From Synechococcus sp. BSA11S (GTDB lineage Bacteria; Cyanobacteriota; Cyanobacteriia; PCC-6307; Cyanobiaceae), in NCBI RefSeq assembly GCF_014224355.1, contig NZ_VNWP01000001.1:248001-312000 (forward strand): DNA of 64,000 bases. Direction: 5' to 3'. Both the position numbers and the translations under genes were made by a program. Shown piece after piece: positions 37,953 to 46,780 of this stretch; position 1 is the first letter of the stretch, and the number at the start of each line of letters is the position of its first letter. Under the pieces are notes generated by a model. That model did not search any database. It had not been told where the DNA came from and saw only the letters and a list, made by a program, of their open reading frames with translations.

Positions 37953-38584
37953 GCCGTTTCGATTTGAGCAGCTTGATTGTCTCTCAGCCAGTCAGCGCCG
38001 AGATGATCAGCGTAACGTTCCAGCCGCTTAAAGCGGAGTGGTCCATGTTCGGAGCCCCAGCGATAGGTATGGGTGGCAGGGTCGAAGCCGAGATCTCTGC
38101 TGATCCAATGGTGATCATCAAACTCAACTTCACTCACAAGATAGGTCATTTGACCTCCTCGCGGAATAAGGCATTGGCAGCCCGGCTCGACTTCACCGCA
38201 GTAACGATCGTTAGTCGTGGCACGGAATTCCATCGCGCAGCCGGGTCGAGGCAGCAGATCCTTCCGTTCTAACCCATTCAAGAGATCGGGTTTTGAACCA
38301 CCGCCAGCACAACGTAAGCCGTTGCGGAGCCCATAATTGAGCATGAGAATATGATCGGCGGATACCACCATGTGATGAATCCCTTGTCGGTATGGCCTCC
38401 AAGGATCGTAATCGTAGCTTTGCTCGGAGTAGAACCAGGGGCCCTGAAAAAGATTCCAAGCAAGGGGCCTAAAAAAAATATTGATGTGGGAAAACTTTGT
38501 AGGCTCTGCTTGGGCCTGTTCATGATTGCTAAATCGGCCTGAGAGAGTCTTTACGAAGTGGACAGCTTGTTTGGCATCCATCAT
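37949..38584 (-). CDS. cpeT: CpeT bilin lyase
   Basis: A 211-residue T-type lyase, which attaches bilin to the third Cys of the beta subunit (CpeB Cys167 here). Family motifs: NIFFRPLAW, GPWFYSEQSYDYDPWRPYRQGIH, PGCAMEFRATTNDRYCGEVEPGC, MTYLVSEVEFDDHHWISRDLGFDPATHTYRWGSEHGPL. It is more distant from the cpcT copy at 51169, which shares the last block. It is translationally coupled with both cpeS (4-base overlap) and cpeR (4-base overlap). Confidence 0.92.
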   Translation of the reverse strand: MMDAKQAVHFVKTLSGRFSNHEQAQAEPTKFSHINIFFRPLAWNLFQGPWFYSEQSYDYDPWRPYRQGIHHMVVSADHILMLNYGLRNGLRCAGGGSKPDLLNGLERKDLLPRPGCAMEFRATTNDRYCGEVEPGCQCLIPRGGQMTYLVSEVEFDDHHWISRDLGFDPATHTYRWGSEHGPLRFKRLERYADHLGADWLRDNQAAQIETA

Positions 38585-39117
38585 TCTGTTGCTATCCGCC
38601 TTACCTCAGAAGCAAAGGATGTTTGCAGCACTCCAGACCCGGCTGATGTACGCAGAACTGAGGAGCGACAGCGGACGTGTTCGGATATAAACCAGATTCG
38701 TTCTTCGGCAATGGATTGGCCATAAGCAGTGTGGAGGACGAAGGTATCATCGTCAAGAAAGTGATAGGTTGAAGCCGCGCTCTCTGTTTCAGCATAGCCA
38801 ACGCTACGGACCAGCTTTCCAGCCCTATCATTTTCAGGGATGGGAATCAGAATGCAGGAGCCCTTGGATTTAGCGGAAGGGTCGTCTGGTTCCCAATCCG
38901 ATTCTGCCTCCCATGACATCTGGAATGGAGAGAAGATAGTGGCGGGGTCTATGGATTCTCGGATTAGGATGTCGCTTACATCTGGATGGTCTGCCGATAA
39001 CAGTACAATATCGATATGACTGAGGACATCTTCAAACTGTCGAAAGGCAAGCGAATGGGCTGAACGCATCGACCGCCACTGGCCTTGCGATCGAGTTAAA
39101 AAACGCTCAATGGTCAT
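38581..39117 (-). CDS. cpeS: CpeS bilin lyase
   Basis: S-type lyase of 178 residues, probably attaching phycoerythrobilin to Cys82 of CpeB. It begins MTIERFLTRSQGQWRSMRSAHSLAFRQFEDVLSHIDIV, the standard CpeS start, and contains FQMSWEAESDWEP, STYHFLDDDTFVLHTAYG and ERIWFISEHVRCRSSVL. The ATG at 39117 gives this start; a longer frame begins at 39138. A small upstream frame (39107-39331) overlaps its first codons. It belongs to the run leading to cpeT and cpeR. Confidence 0.93.
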   Translation of the reverse strand: MTIERFLTRSQGQWRSMRSAHSLAFRQFEDVLSHIDIVLLSADHPDVSDILIRESIDPATIFSPFQMSWEAESDWEPDDPSAKSKGSCILIPIPENDRAGKLVRSVGYAETESAASTYHFLDDDTFVLHTAYGQSIAEERIWFISEHVRCRSSVLRTSAGSGVLQTSFASEVRRIATE

Positions 39118-39331
39118 GAACAAGGAGACCCGATCCATGACTTGCGGAAGGTTTTGGTCTGCCTGCCTGGACCATGCTCACCAGGCTATGAATCATCATG
39201 TCAATGGCAGAACCTTGGTGAGAGGGTTGTCGCTCTACAGGGGCTGACTGGCGATTCAACTGCTGTTCCATACGAGAAGGTTGAGCGCACCAATGGGGGG
39301 AAGGTGGCGTGATTCGGAGCTGCATGCTCAC
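39107..39331 (-). CDS. Possible small protein upstream of cpeS
   Basis: A 74-residue frame on the same strand between the linker at 39393 and cpeS, overlapping the cpeS start by 11 bases. The composition is Gln/Ser/Pro-rich with few hydrophobic residues (DMMIHSLVSMVQAG) and no known domain. Its position in a tightly packed operon is the only good support. It could also be part of a leader. Confidence 0.35.
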   Translation of the reverse strand: MSMQLRITPPSPHWCAQPSRMEQQLNRQSAPVERQPSHQGSAIDMMIHSLVSMVQAGRPKPSASHGSGLLVHDH

Positions 39332-39392
39332 ATGGCACTTGGGCAGAGAGCCACCGCCACCATCTATTTTAACCAGAGACGGGGGTTGTCAT

Positions 39393-40139
39393 TTAATCAT
39401 TTGTAACAGATACAATGGAACCTCCACGTCGCTGCAGGCTTTGCAGCGTTGAAGTGAGACTGCTAAACGGAACAATGGAGACCTGCACAGCCCTGCGGTT
39501 GAGTCCGCTAGGCGAGGCGGTAGTCCAGTTGATCCGAAAGCGTCTGTCATTCCGGTTCGTGCTGCCGCCTCTGCCGCCGCGAACGGCAACGGAAGGGGCG
39601 TCACCTGTGGCAAGACTGACCTGAAGCTTGGAAGAGGAGCTACCGTCAAAGGAAGCTTCTCCCCCCTTGAGTTTTAATGAACGCGTATAGGTGAGGTTGC
39701 TTTCCCCGGTTTGGGTATGAGTTGTGCGCCAGTAAGGCACCGTGTCGAAGCCGAAGGCTCCTATGTATTCCGGGGAGTAAACATAGCTGGCGATCTCGGC
39801 TTCATAGCCCTCGTTGGCTAAGCGTTGAACATGTTCGCTCACTTCGGCCTGATCGCGGGGAGCCCTTCCCAGCAGATGCTTGAAATTGAGCTCCACAAAG
39901 CGGTAGGGCCCATTCTTGTCGAGGAAGAGTCGGCGGTAGGTGTCTGAGCAGGCCAAGGCTGCAACCAGTCCCTGGACTGCGAGGTCCCCTTGGAGGAAGA
40001 GACTTTCAGCAGTTGATACCAGCTCCTCATCCATCAGATGGGCATTGCCGAAGACCTGGCGGTAGGCGGAGCGCAGCACCATCCGTGCATGGGCATAATC
40101 TTGAACTGAGGTTGTTGCTTGTCTGGTGATCACTGGCAT
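39393..40139 (-). CDS. Phycoerythrin rod linker (PBS_linker plus CpcD domain)
   Basis: A 248-residue linker. Residues 1-145 form a PBS_linker domain: LRSAYRQVFGNAHLMDEELVSTAESLFLQGDL, RFVELNFKHLLGRAPRDQAEVSEHVQRL and EIASYVYSPEYIGAFGFDTVPYWRT. The C-terminal 55 residues form a CpcD domain (NRRAVQVSIVPFSSLTSTLQSLQRRGGSIVSV). The middle is Ser/Gly-rich. This fits a CpeD/CpeE-type linker that joins phycoerythrin hexamers; which of the two cannot be decided. The ATG at 40139 is used, because the earlier ATG reads through low-similarity sequence. Confidence 0.88.
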   Translation of the reverse strand: MPVITRQATTSVQDYAHARMVLRSAYRQVFGNAHLMDEELVSTAESLFLQGDLAVQGLVAALACSDTYRRLFLDKNGPYRFVELNFKHLLGRAPRDQAEVSEHVQRLANEGYEAEIASYVYSPEYIGAFGFDTVPYWRTTHTQTGESNLTYTRSLKLKGGEASFDGSSSSKLQVSLATGDAPSVAVRGGRGGSTNRNDRRFRINWTTASPSGLNRRAVQVSIVPFSSLTSTLQSLQRRGGSIVSVTND

Positions 40140-40227
40140 GGCAAAGAGAAAACAGTTGAAGTCAGGGGAGAGAAAGGAATGGACAGGTTGCTCAGCGAGC
40201 CAGCCGGGCAGACGCCCCCTGCTTGGA

Positions 40228-41757
40228 TCAGGCCACTTCCGTGATTGAGACAATTCGGCCTCCACGGCGATGGATATAACCCAGCTGGGTCGTCATGTCC
40301 TTGCCGGATACCAGATAGCTGGCATTCGGGGTGCGCTGGCGCCCTCCAGCTGGTTGCGCTTGTACAACGATCCGATACCTTTTTGTGGTGGGATCGACAG
40401 AGCCACTGAAGACACTCGAGCGATTGATCCGCACGGTTGTGTTGCTCCATCCGGCAGGGAGCGCTTTGGCCGCCAGTGAATTCACCAGACTTGAGGAATT
40501 CTGAATGGTGTCACTGCTTGAATATCCTGCCACCAGAGACAGGTGGCGATTAAATCCGATCTGGTCGCGGCCATTCTCCGTCTGGATACGGGGGAAGGGA
40601 ACTGTATCTTCACCGAAGTACGTCTGATATTCGGTGCTATCGAGGTAGCTGCTGATGTCTGCCTCATAGCCTTTTTCAGCCAGCAGACGGATGTGTTCAC
40701 TCACTTCCGCCTGGGAGTTTGGTGCGCGGCCGAGCAGGTGCTTGAAGTTGAGCTCTACGAAACGATAGGGAGCGTTGGATTCAAAAAAGCGGCGACGGTA
40801 TTCCTGGGAGCAGGCAATGGAACGCACGAACTCACGGGTGCTCAGATAACCCTCGATGAACTTGCTTTCTGAGGTGAGCACGCGCTCGCTTTCCATCAGG
40901 TGAGGGTTACCCATCACCTGCCGGTAGGTGGCACGGATCAGTGCCTGGATCTGGTCGGCAGTGTCTCCCTGGCAACGCTGGAAGACCTCCTGACTGCGCT
41001 GGCCAAGACCGAAGCCCACATACAGATCACCTCTCAGGCTTGTGCTATCACCGCCATCGCTGCTGTTGCGGCGCACAGGAGCGAAGGCTCCTCGTCTGCT
41101 CATACCCGAGCCAGAAAGGCTTGTTCCGGACTGGGTAAGGTAAGCATGTGCAGGCAGACGAATGGTGATTGGCTGTCCCATGGCGAGGCTGGTCAGCAAC
41201 TGGCTACGTGACCCCATTGCGTTATCGCTGCCCGCGAAGTTCTGCTCCAGCGCGGCGATGCGATTGAAGGACGACTGTGCTGCCCCTTCTGGGCTGTTCC
41301 AGGAACGGATATGCGGTGCCGTGTGTTCTCCGAAGGCCGAGGCGTACTCGTCGGAATCGATCAGGGCGTCGACATCCGCTTCGAAGCCTTCTTTGGCGAC
41401 TATCGCTACGTGCGTGCCCACCTCAGCTTCGTCGATGGGAGGACGCCCCAGCAGGTGCTTGATGGCCAGTTCAACCGAACGGTGAGGCGTAACTGCTTCG
41501 TAAAAGCGTGCACGATAGAAGGGTGACTTGGCCAGGCAGCGGACAAAATCGCGTACGGAGATTGTGCCGTTGCGTAGTTGCGATTCGGCAGCGTCAAGAC
41601 GCTCGCTTTCCATGGGCATGGTGTTGCCGAACACATGCCGGTAAGAGGCGCTGATCACGAGGTTGAGGCTCGTCTCATCGGCGCCGGGCTTGTAAGAAGC
41701 AGGTGCATCGAGGAGAGTGGTGGCACCAAAGCTCAGGGCTACGGACTGGGAAGACAT
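40228..41757 (-). CDS. Two-domain phycoerythrin rod linker (CpeC-like)
   Basis: A 509-residue protein with two PBS_linker domains (about 30-180 and 260-405) and a C-terminal CpcD domain (last ~55 residues; NASYLVSGKDMTTQLGYIHRRGGRIVSITEVA). Key stretches are LVISASYRHVFGNTMPMESERLDAAESQL in the first domain and IRATYRQVMGNPHLMESERVLTSESKF with ELNFKHLLGRAP in the second. A two-domain linker would bind two hexamers. I recall CpeC of marine Synechococcus having this build, but leave the symbol open. It lies in the phycoerythrin linker run. Confidence 0.88.
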   Translation of the reverse strand: MSSQSVALSFGATTLLDAPASYKPGADETSLNLVISASYRHVFGNTMPMESERLDAAESQLRNGTISVRDFVRCLAKSPFYRARFYEAVTPHRSVELAIKHLLGRPPIDEAEVGTHVAIVAKEGFEADVDALIDSDEYASAFGEHTAPHIRSWNSPEGAAQSSFNRIAALEQNFAGSDNAMGSRSQLLTSLAMGQPITIRLPAHAYLTQSGTSLSGSGMSRRGAFAPVRRNSSDGGDSTSLRGDLYVGFGLGQRSQEVFQRCQGDTADQIQALIRATYRQVMGNPHLMESERVLTSESKFIEGYLSTREFVRSIACSQEYRRRFFESNAPYRFVELNFKHLLGRAPNSQAEVSEHIRLLAEKGYEADISSYLDSTEYQTYFGEDTVPFPRIQTENGRDQIGFNRHLSLVAGYSSSDTIQNSSSLVNSLAAKALPAGWSNTTVRINRSSVFSGSVDPTTKRYRIVVQAQPAGGRQRTPNASYLVSGKDMTTQLGYIHRRGGRIVSITEVA

Positions 41758-41809
41758 GGTTTTGCAGTGGCGAGGGAGTCGGCAAAGAGAAAACAAAGTA
41801 GTCCGTTAA

Positions 41810-42685
41810 TTAGGCCGGAGTGATACTGGCAATCACCCCTCCTTCACGGTGAATTTCCTTATAGGTTTGGGACAGTTTGTTAAAGGGGACGAAATAAGTC
41901 CGATTGGACTTTTTGTAGCGTGAAATCGGCCGAATTGAGTTGGCCCTGTAGGCCGTTACCTCAACCCGATAGATACGACCCTCCTGGCCGGCGCCGACGC
42001 CCAGTCGCGTTGCGGCGTCTTGGAAATTGGCAGAAGGCCTGAAGCTCCATCCTTGTGTATCCGTGGAGGAGGGAGGGACGACTGGGAGTGGGCGATTCAC
42101 ATAGACATTGCCACCTAGTCGTGCTGCCTTGCCGGAAAGATTGCCTTTGAAGCTACTGCTGCTGGCACCACGGAGCAGTTGGAAGCTCCAAGTGAATTCC
42201 TGCATGGTTTTGCAGCTTTCGGTCTTCCAGCCACGGTGGTAGGGGGCTGTCCACTCACCGAAGGTGTCCTGATACTCCGTTGAATCTATGAAACTGTCGA
42301 TATCCGCTTCATATCCTTTGCTATCGAGAAGTTCGGCATGGACGCGCATCTCGGCAAAGTCGGCTGGGGCCCGACCCAGGAGGTGGCGGAAGGCCAGCTC
42401 GATGTAGCGGTAGCGAGGGCAGGAATCAAAAAAACGAGCACGATACAGGTCACTTTTGGCAACGCTGCGTACGAACTCGCGCAGGCTCAGCTCCCCCAGC
42501 TTGAACTGGGATTCGGGGACCAGCTGCTGCTCGCTTTCCATCACATAGGAGTTTCCGAGAACCTGCCGGTACACGGCACGGATGAGCTGCTCTTTCTTGG
42601 CGTCCGTATCGTTTGGTAGCAGTTCAAGTGGGTCCTGGCTGTCAAACCGTTCGACGCCGAGGAGCGAGGCGGGACCAAAAGCCAT
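41810..42685 (-). CDS. Phycobilisome rod linker (CpeD/CpcC-like)
   Basis: A 291-residue rod linker. PBS_linker domain at about 20-170 (AKKEQLIRAVYRQVLGNSYVMESEQQLVPESQF, ELAFRHLLGRAPADFAEMRVHAE, FIDSTEYQDTFGEWTAPYHRGWK), followed by a Gly-rich hinge and a CpcD domain at the end (KSNRTYFVPFNKLSQTYKEIHREGGVIASITPA). The layout is close to that of CpcC but it is in the phycoerythrin cluster, where it may connect the phycocyanin and phycoerythrin discs. First gene of the linker-cpeSTR run; the 115 bases before it probably hold the promoter. Confidence 0.85.
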   Translation of the reverse strand: MAFGPASLLGVERFDSQDPLELLPNDTDAKKEQLIRAVYRQVLGNSYVMESEQQLVPESQFKLGELSLREFVRSVAKSDLYRARFFDSCPRYRYIELAFRHLLGRAPADFAEMRVHAELLDSKGYEADIDSFIDSTEYQDTFGEWTAPYHRGWKTESCKTMQEFTWSFQLLRGASSSSFKGNLSGKAARLGGNVYVNRPLPVVPPSSTDTQGWSFRPSANFQDAATRLGVGAGQEGRIYRVEVTAYRANSIRPISRYKKSNRTYFVPFNKLSQTYKEIHREGGVIASITPA

Positions 42686-42799
42686 TGTGAACGCAGAACC
42701 TGAGTGACCCTGCTATGGTGAAACACCATTGCAGGCTCCCACTGAGTTCTTAATAAAGCTAAACTATGTAGTTAAAATTGAGAGTAGTGATGCCCTACC

Positions 42800-44014
42800 T
42801 CAAAGCAGTCTGATGGCGTGGAGAGGTCCATTGCCGCTCAATAATTCCATCAGGATTGCCAAGAATCCCAGCATAGCAAGCCGCCCGTTCCACACTTCCG
42901 ATCTGTTGTTCCAGCCCCAGGCCCACCTGTCCTGTGGATACAGCTTCACCTTGGTGGGAAGTGTGGCTGCCTGGTCAAGGTTTATCTCCGGTCCGGCCAG
43001 GGCTTGCTGTACCAGATCGGCCAAGCCGTGGATGAAGGAGGGGGTGGTGTCGAGGGCCGGTACACGGCGGAAGTTAAGGATGCCGACCTGTGTGGCGATC
43101 TCCCGGTATTCGATGTCGATTTCCTCGAGAGTCTCGATGTGCTCGCTCACGAAGCTGATAGGCACCACCACCAGATCCTTCACGCCTGCTTCACCAAGCT
43201 CATGTAGGGCTTCATCGGTGTATGGCTTCAGCCACTCCACTGGGCCCACACGGCTCTGGTAGGCCAGGGTGTAGGGGTTGGAGTGGCCCAGGTCGCCGGC
43301 CAGTCTTTCCATGATCAGGCGGGCGCAGGTCTCGATCTCGTTCTGATAGGGGTCGCCCGCCTCTTCCACGTAGCTCTTGGGCACGCCATGGGCGCTGAAG
43401 AACACATGGGCGCTGCCGGGCTCGGGACAGGCCTGAATCTCCCGAGAGATCAGTTCGGCCATGGCCCCTAGGTAGCCGGGGTCGTCGTAGTAACCGCGGA
43501 TGCAGTGAATCGGAAGCTTTGCGAAGCCTGGATCGGCCAGGCGCAGGCGCTGCAGTTCTCGAAAGCTGGATCCGCTTGTGCTGATCGAAAAGTGGGGGTA
43601 GAGAGGCAACACCACCACCTGATCTATCCCGTCCGCTTTGATATCGGCCACGGCCGACTCGGTGAATGGATGCCAATAACGCATGGCTACGTAGCTGGTG
43701 GCCTCGATGCCTCGCCCCCGCAGTTCGCTCTGCAGTTCGCGGGCCTGCTGCTCGGTGATGCGGCGCAGGGGGGACCCGCCGCCGATGGAGCGGTAAGCCT
43801 CCTTGGACTTGTTGCTGCGCAGGCTGCTGATCAGCCAAGCGAGGGGCTTCTGCAACACCGGGGTCGGCAGTCGGATGATCTCCGGATCGGAGAACAGGTT
43901 GTAGAGGAACGGGGCGACATCCTCGATCCGCTCAGGGCCTCCGAGGTTCAGGAGAACCACGCCGACCTTGACATGGTCTGTGGGAGGGTGATGGTCCATA
44001 CATGCAGGCGGCAA
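42800..44014 (-). CDS. hemH: Ferrochelatase with chlorophyll-binding-like C-terminal helix
   Basis: Inserts iron into protoporphyrin IX to make protoheme. The 404-residue protein has [48 protein letters not shown] with the active-site His, [20 protein letters not shown] and [18 protein letters not shown]. After about residue 360 comes [29 protein letters not shown], the single-helix chlorophyll a/b-binding motif common in cyanobacterial ferrochelatases. It lies in the phycobilisome region, next to genes that need heme for bilins. The ATG at 43999 is an alternative start. Confidence 0.95.
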   Translation of the reverse strand: MPPACMDHHPPTDHVKVGVVLLNLGGPERIEDVAPFLYNLFSDPEIIRLPTPVLQKPLAWLISSLRSNKSKEAYRSIGGGSPLRRITEQQARELQSELRGRGIEATSYVAMRYWHPFTESAVADIKADGIDQVVVLPLYPHFSISTSGSSFRELQRLRLADPGFAKLPIHCIRGYYDDPGYLGAMAELISREIQACPEPGSAHVFFSAHGVPKSYVEEAGDPYQNEIETCARLIMERLAGDLGHSNPYTLAYQSRVGPVEWLKPYTDEALHELGEAGVKDLVVVPISFVSEHIETLEEIDIEYREIATQVGILNFRRVPALDTTPSFIHGLADLVQQALAGPEINLDQAATLPTKVKLYPQDRWAWGWNNRSEVWNGRLAMLGFLAILMELLSGNGPLHAIRLL

Positions 44015-44017
44015 TGT

Positions 44018-44710
44018 TTAGGTCATCAGGCTGTCGCGGGTCGTACGGCGAGTGAGCGGGTTCCAACAGTCCAGCTCCTGGAACGGCCGTCCGATCAAGG
44101 TCTCTCGAATAGAGTCCAGCCCTGATGAGCTCGTGAAGTCGGAACCACGGATCGATTCGGCTGCGGAAAGGTCAGCATCGGTCAGATTCGCCCCGCGAAA
44201 ATCGGCATAATCCAGCTGGCAACCTGAGAAACGCACCCCTTCGCAAAGAGCACCGCGCAGCACAGCATGACGCAGATCTGCTCCTGCCAGGCGCACTCCT
44301 CTGAGGCAAGCACCGCTGAGATCTGCACCGCTGAGGTATGCACCCATCAATAGGGAGCCGCTCAGGTCCATGCCGGAAAGATCGGCGCTATTGAGAAAGT
44401 GGCCGCTTAACTTGGCCTTGGGTCCTACTGCACCGGAACCTCGAAACTCGTAGTTGTCTGGCCAGATGGTCATGCCGTCATATCGAGCCAGTCGCAGATC
44501 GGCTCCATCGAGTGTGCATCTACTCAGATTCGTTCCCCTTAAATCGACACGACAAAGGCGTGCTTCTGTGAGATCAGTAGCACCGAGATCCAGCTCACGC
44601 CAATCAGCTCCTCTAGCGTCGAAAGCACGACCGATGGCCTGGTTGGAAGGGAGTTTGGATTCCGGAGGAAGCCAACCAGGCACTAAGGAGGATTGCGATG
44701 CGCTATGCAC
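44018..44710 (-). CDS. Pentapeptide-repeat protein
   Basis: A 230-residue protein with about 15 A(D/N)LxX repeats: FDARGADWRELDLGATDLTEARLCRVDLRGTNLSR, LSGADLSGACLRGVRLAGADLRHAVLRGALCEG, LDYADFRGANLTDADLSAAES. Such repeats form a right-handed quadrilateral beta-helix. No membrane segment is seen. It ends 3 bases before hemH and is likely cotranscribed. Similar proteins are known in marine Synechococcus phycobilisome regions, with no assigned role. Confidence 0.85.
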   Translation of the reverse strand: MHSASQSSLVPGWLPPESKLPSNQAIGRAFDARGADWRELDLGATDLTEARLCRVDLRGTNLSRCTLDGADLRLARYDGMTIWPDNYEFRGSGAVGPKAKLSGHFLNSADLSGMDLSGSLLMGAYLSGADLSGACLRGVRLAGADLRHAVLRGALCEGVRFSGCQLDYADFRGANLTDADLSAAESIRGSDFTSSSGLDSIRETLIGRPFQELDCWNPLTRRTTRDSLMT

Positions 44711-44829
44711 GAGGCCTACGAATACTTAGAAACAATCTGCAAAGATGGAACTCTCCCAGTTCAGGTTACTGCTGGGGAGCCCTGTGGACCCCCTAGGAAG
44801 AGTGCGCTCCACGATGGAGAAATAAAACA

Positions 44830-45429
44830 TCACAGAACAGGGGCTCCTACCTCTCCAGCTTGGCAGGAGAACTCCCTGATCATCTCCTCCAGATGGCGAA
44901 TGACCATTTCAAGGCGCCAGGTATCCTTGCTTCCGCCGAGCGATCCGTAGTGAATAGATGAGACTTCACGCAGGTAGCATAAAGCCTTCGCCATGCTGTC
45001 GATAGGAACGGCCAGTTCTCGATAAAGTTCACGCAAGCCGCTGACTCCTGGTGGGTGCGTGAACGATTGCCGATCAGCGGCCACGGCATAGATGGCAATG
45101 CGGAGAAAATGCCAGCAGTCGCGCCAGCATGCCTCGGAGCGACTTTCCGGGAAAAGTGATCCACCGGGCTTGATCAGGCCAGGATCCTCTGCCACCAATC
45201 TTCTCTTGACATCTGCTACTACTTGTGAGGCGTTCTCTTGAAGCAGGCGTAGGGGTTCGGAATCAATGGAGGAGAACTGGCAAATCTCATCGAATTCCTT
45301 TGTGGTCAAAGGCCTGCTCTCATCATCAGCATGCCGGAAAATTGCACGAACATTCGCCGGGAGGGACTTGTCATGAGCAAGACCAAGGATGCGAGCCCCT
45401 GCAATCATCTCAGGCAAGTTTTTCGCCAT
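44830..45429 (-). CDS. Phycobiliprotein-like (AplA-like) protein
   Basis: A 199-residue protein that aligns by eye with the phycobiliprotein fold. Chromophore-region helix: LIKPGG, SRSEACWRDCWHFLRIAIYAVAADR; Cys101 sits where C82/84 is in phycobiliproteins, and another Cys is at 105. The stretch GVSGLRELYRELAVPIDSMAKAL matches the [12 protein letters not shown] helix of beta subunits. It lacks the other bilin Cys. Such divergent members (AplA of Fremyella) can bind bilin. The ATG at 45429 is preferred, as the longer frame overlaps the gene at 45458. Confidence 0.75.
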   Translation of the reverse strand: MAKNLPEMIAGARILGLAHDKSLPANVRAIFRHADDESRPLTTKEFDEICQFSSIDSEPLRLLQENASQVVADVKRRLVAEDPGLIKPGGSLFPESRSEACWRDCWHFLRIAIYAVAADRQSFTHPPGVSGLRELYRELAVPIDSMAKALCYLREVSSIHYGSLGGSKDTWRLEMVIRHLEEMIREFSCQAGEVGAPVL

Positions 45430-45457
45430 CACTTCTGCAGCATCGATGATTTTGCCT

Positions 45458-45922
45458 TCATGAGGAGATCGAGGAGAATCTGGCCATTGCCTCACGTCCC
45501 AACCCTGCAGAGACCACAGGAGTTGCGACTAGATGTCCATGTCGTTCATTATACAAGGCCCAGATGGCTCCATTTGCTATGCCAGGACAATGACGGACGA
45601 TCGCATCTGCCAAGTTAGGTCGCAGCCCGAGCGCATGAAAGAGCTGCCAACACTCATCCTCACTGCTAACATGAACATGGCGGATTGCGGATCCGACAAC
45701 CCAGGTCAATGTCGTATCCTCAATGGGTCCGCTTGAACTGGAGCAGGCAAGTAGAAGATTGTTGTCTGTATTGTCTGCCTGAGAGTAAGTGGCTCCCCAT
45801 AGATCAATGGTCTCGGGGAGAAGGTTTAGGCGTAGATCAGTTTGCCCTTCGTCAACGAGAATGTCATGCTGACCATATGCTGACTTCAGCATGGTGAGAA
45901 ATCTTTGAAAAGAATCACTCAT
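45458..45922 (-). CDS. Conserved hypothetical protein of the phycobilisome region
   Basis: A 154-residue soluble protein: MSDSFQRFLTMLKSAYGQHDILVDEGQTDLRLNLLPETIDLWGATYSQADN, then TLTWVVGSAIRHVHVSSEDECWQLFHALGLRPNLADAIVRHCPG. It seems to be an alpha/beta protein without a known motif. It sits 28 bases upstream of the AplA-like gene on the same strand, suggesting a shared transcript and perhaps a shared task. I do not recognise the family. Confidence 0.6.
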   Translation of the reverse strand: MSDSFQRFLTMLKSAYGQHDILVDEGQTDLRLNLLPETIDLWGATYSQADNTDNNLLLACSSSSGPIEDTTLTWVVGSAIRHVHVSSEDECWQLFHALGLRPNLADAIVRHCPGIANGAIWALYNERHGHLVATPVVSAGLGREAMARFSSISS

Positions 45923-46003
45923 GACAATCTCTCCCTGTGGTGTGCTCCCCCTTCCCCTTAGCGTTTTTTCCAGGAACTCGGACCATTCCCAACCTCTTGA
46001 ACA

Positions 46004-46780
46004 CTAGCCCCGTCCAGCAGTGCTGAGCATGGAGATGGCGATCCAAAGCACCAGTCCAGTGATTACGAAGCCCCCCGCAGCAACGGTGTTCAACCAGAGC
46101 TTGCGGGCCCATGGAGCAGGGGCATTGGCCAGCCAGGCAGGCCGTTGACCCATGGTGCTGTTCTGCCACAGCATCGATTGTGCGGGAGTTCGCTTGGCGA
46201 TGCTGTCCCGCCAGTAGGCCTGATAGCGGGGCGCTTGCTGGTTGAAGGGCATCGTGCCCACCGCCTGTCCAGGCAGAACACGGGACCGCTGGAAGGGTAC
46301 TGTATCGTAGCCAAAGTTTTGCATGTACTCCTCAGACTCCAGGAGTGTATCCACCAGGGAAGCCAGGCCACCCTGGGCGATCAGAATCGAATAGGCGATG
46401 CGTTCCCGCTCGCCGTAGACGGGCCTTCCAAGCACCCGGCCGATGGTCTGCTCGACCATCCGATAGTTGCTGTTGCAGCGGTAGAAGTCGTCGCGGAACT
46501 TCTGCGACAACAGCAGGCCACGCACGAAGTCCCTCATGGTGATCTGACCCTCGCGCAACTGGGATTCGAGCATGGGATCGCGGTCCACCTTGAAGGCGTG
46601 GAAGTAGATCTGTCGATAGGCCTGCTCGATTTGGATATCCAGGTCACGTCGATCGCAGGTCCCGTTGATGCTGCGCGCAGCCGACTGAGACTGCCGACTG
46701 CCTTCCTCGCCGGCCAGGGTGAAGCTGGCGACCCGCGCATTCATGGTGAGCGGCTTAACAGAAAGCAAAGGCAGTGCCAT
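46004..46780 (-). CDS. cpcG: Rod-core linker CpcG with hydrophobic C-terminal helix (CpcL-like)
   Basis: A 258-residue rod-core linker. The PBS_linker domain (about 45-180) begins LDIQIEQAYRQIYFHAFKVDRDPMLESQL and has DFYRCNSNYRMVEQTIGRVLGRPVYGERERIAYS and YDTVPFQRSRVLPGQAVGTMPFNQQAPRY. The C-terminal ~35 residues contain an uninterrupted hydrophobic stretch (WLNTVAAGGFVITGLVLWIA and on to ML), enough to span the membrane. CpcL proteins with this build hold rods next to photosystem I instead of the core. The family call is firm; the CpcL call is from the tail alone. Confidence 0.85.
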   Translation of the reverse strand: MALPLLSVKPLTMNARVASFTLAGEEGSRQSQSAARSINGTCDRRDLDIQIEQAYRQIYFHAFKVDRDPMLESQLREGQITMRDFVRGLLLSQKFRDDFYRCNSNYRMVEQTIGRVLGRPVYGERERIAYSILIAQGGLASLVDTLLESEEYMQNFGYDTVPFQRSRVLPGQAVGTMPFNQQAPRYQAYWRDSIAKRTPAQSMLWQNSTMGQRPAWLANAPAPWARKLWLNTVAAGGFVITGLVLWIAISMLSTAGRG

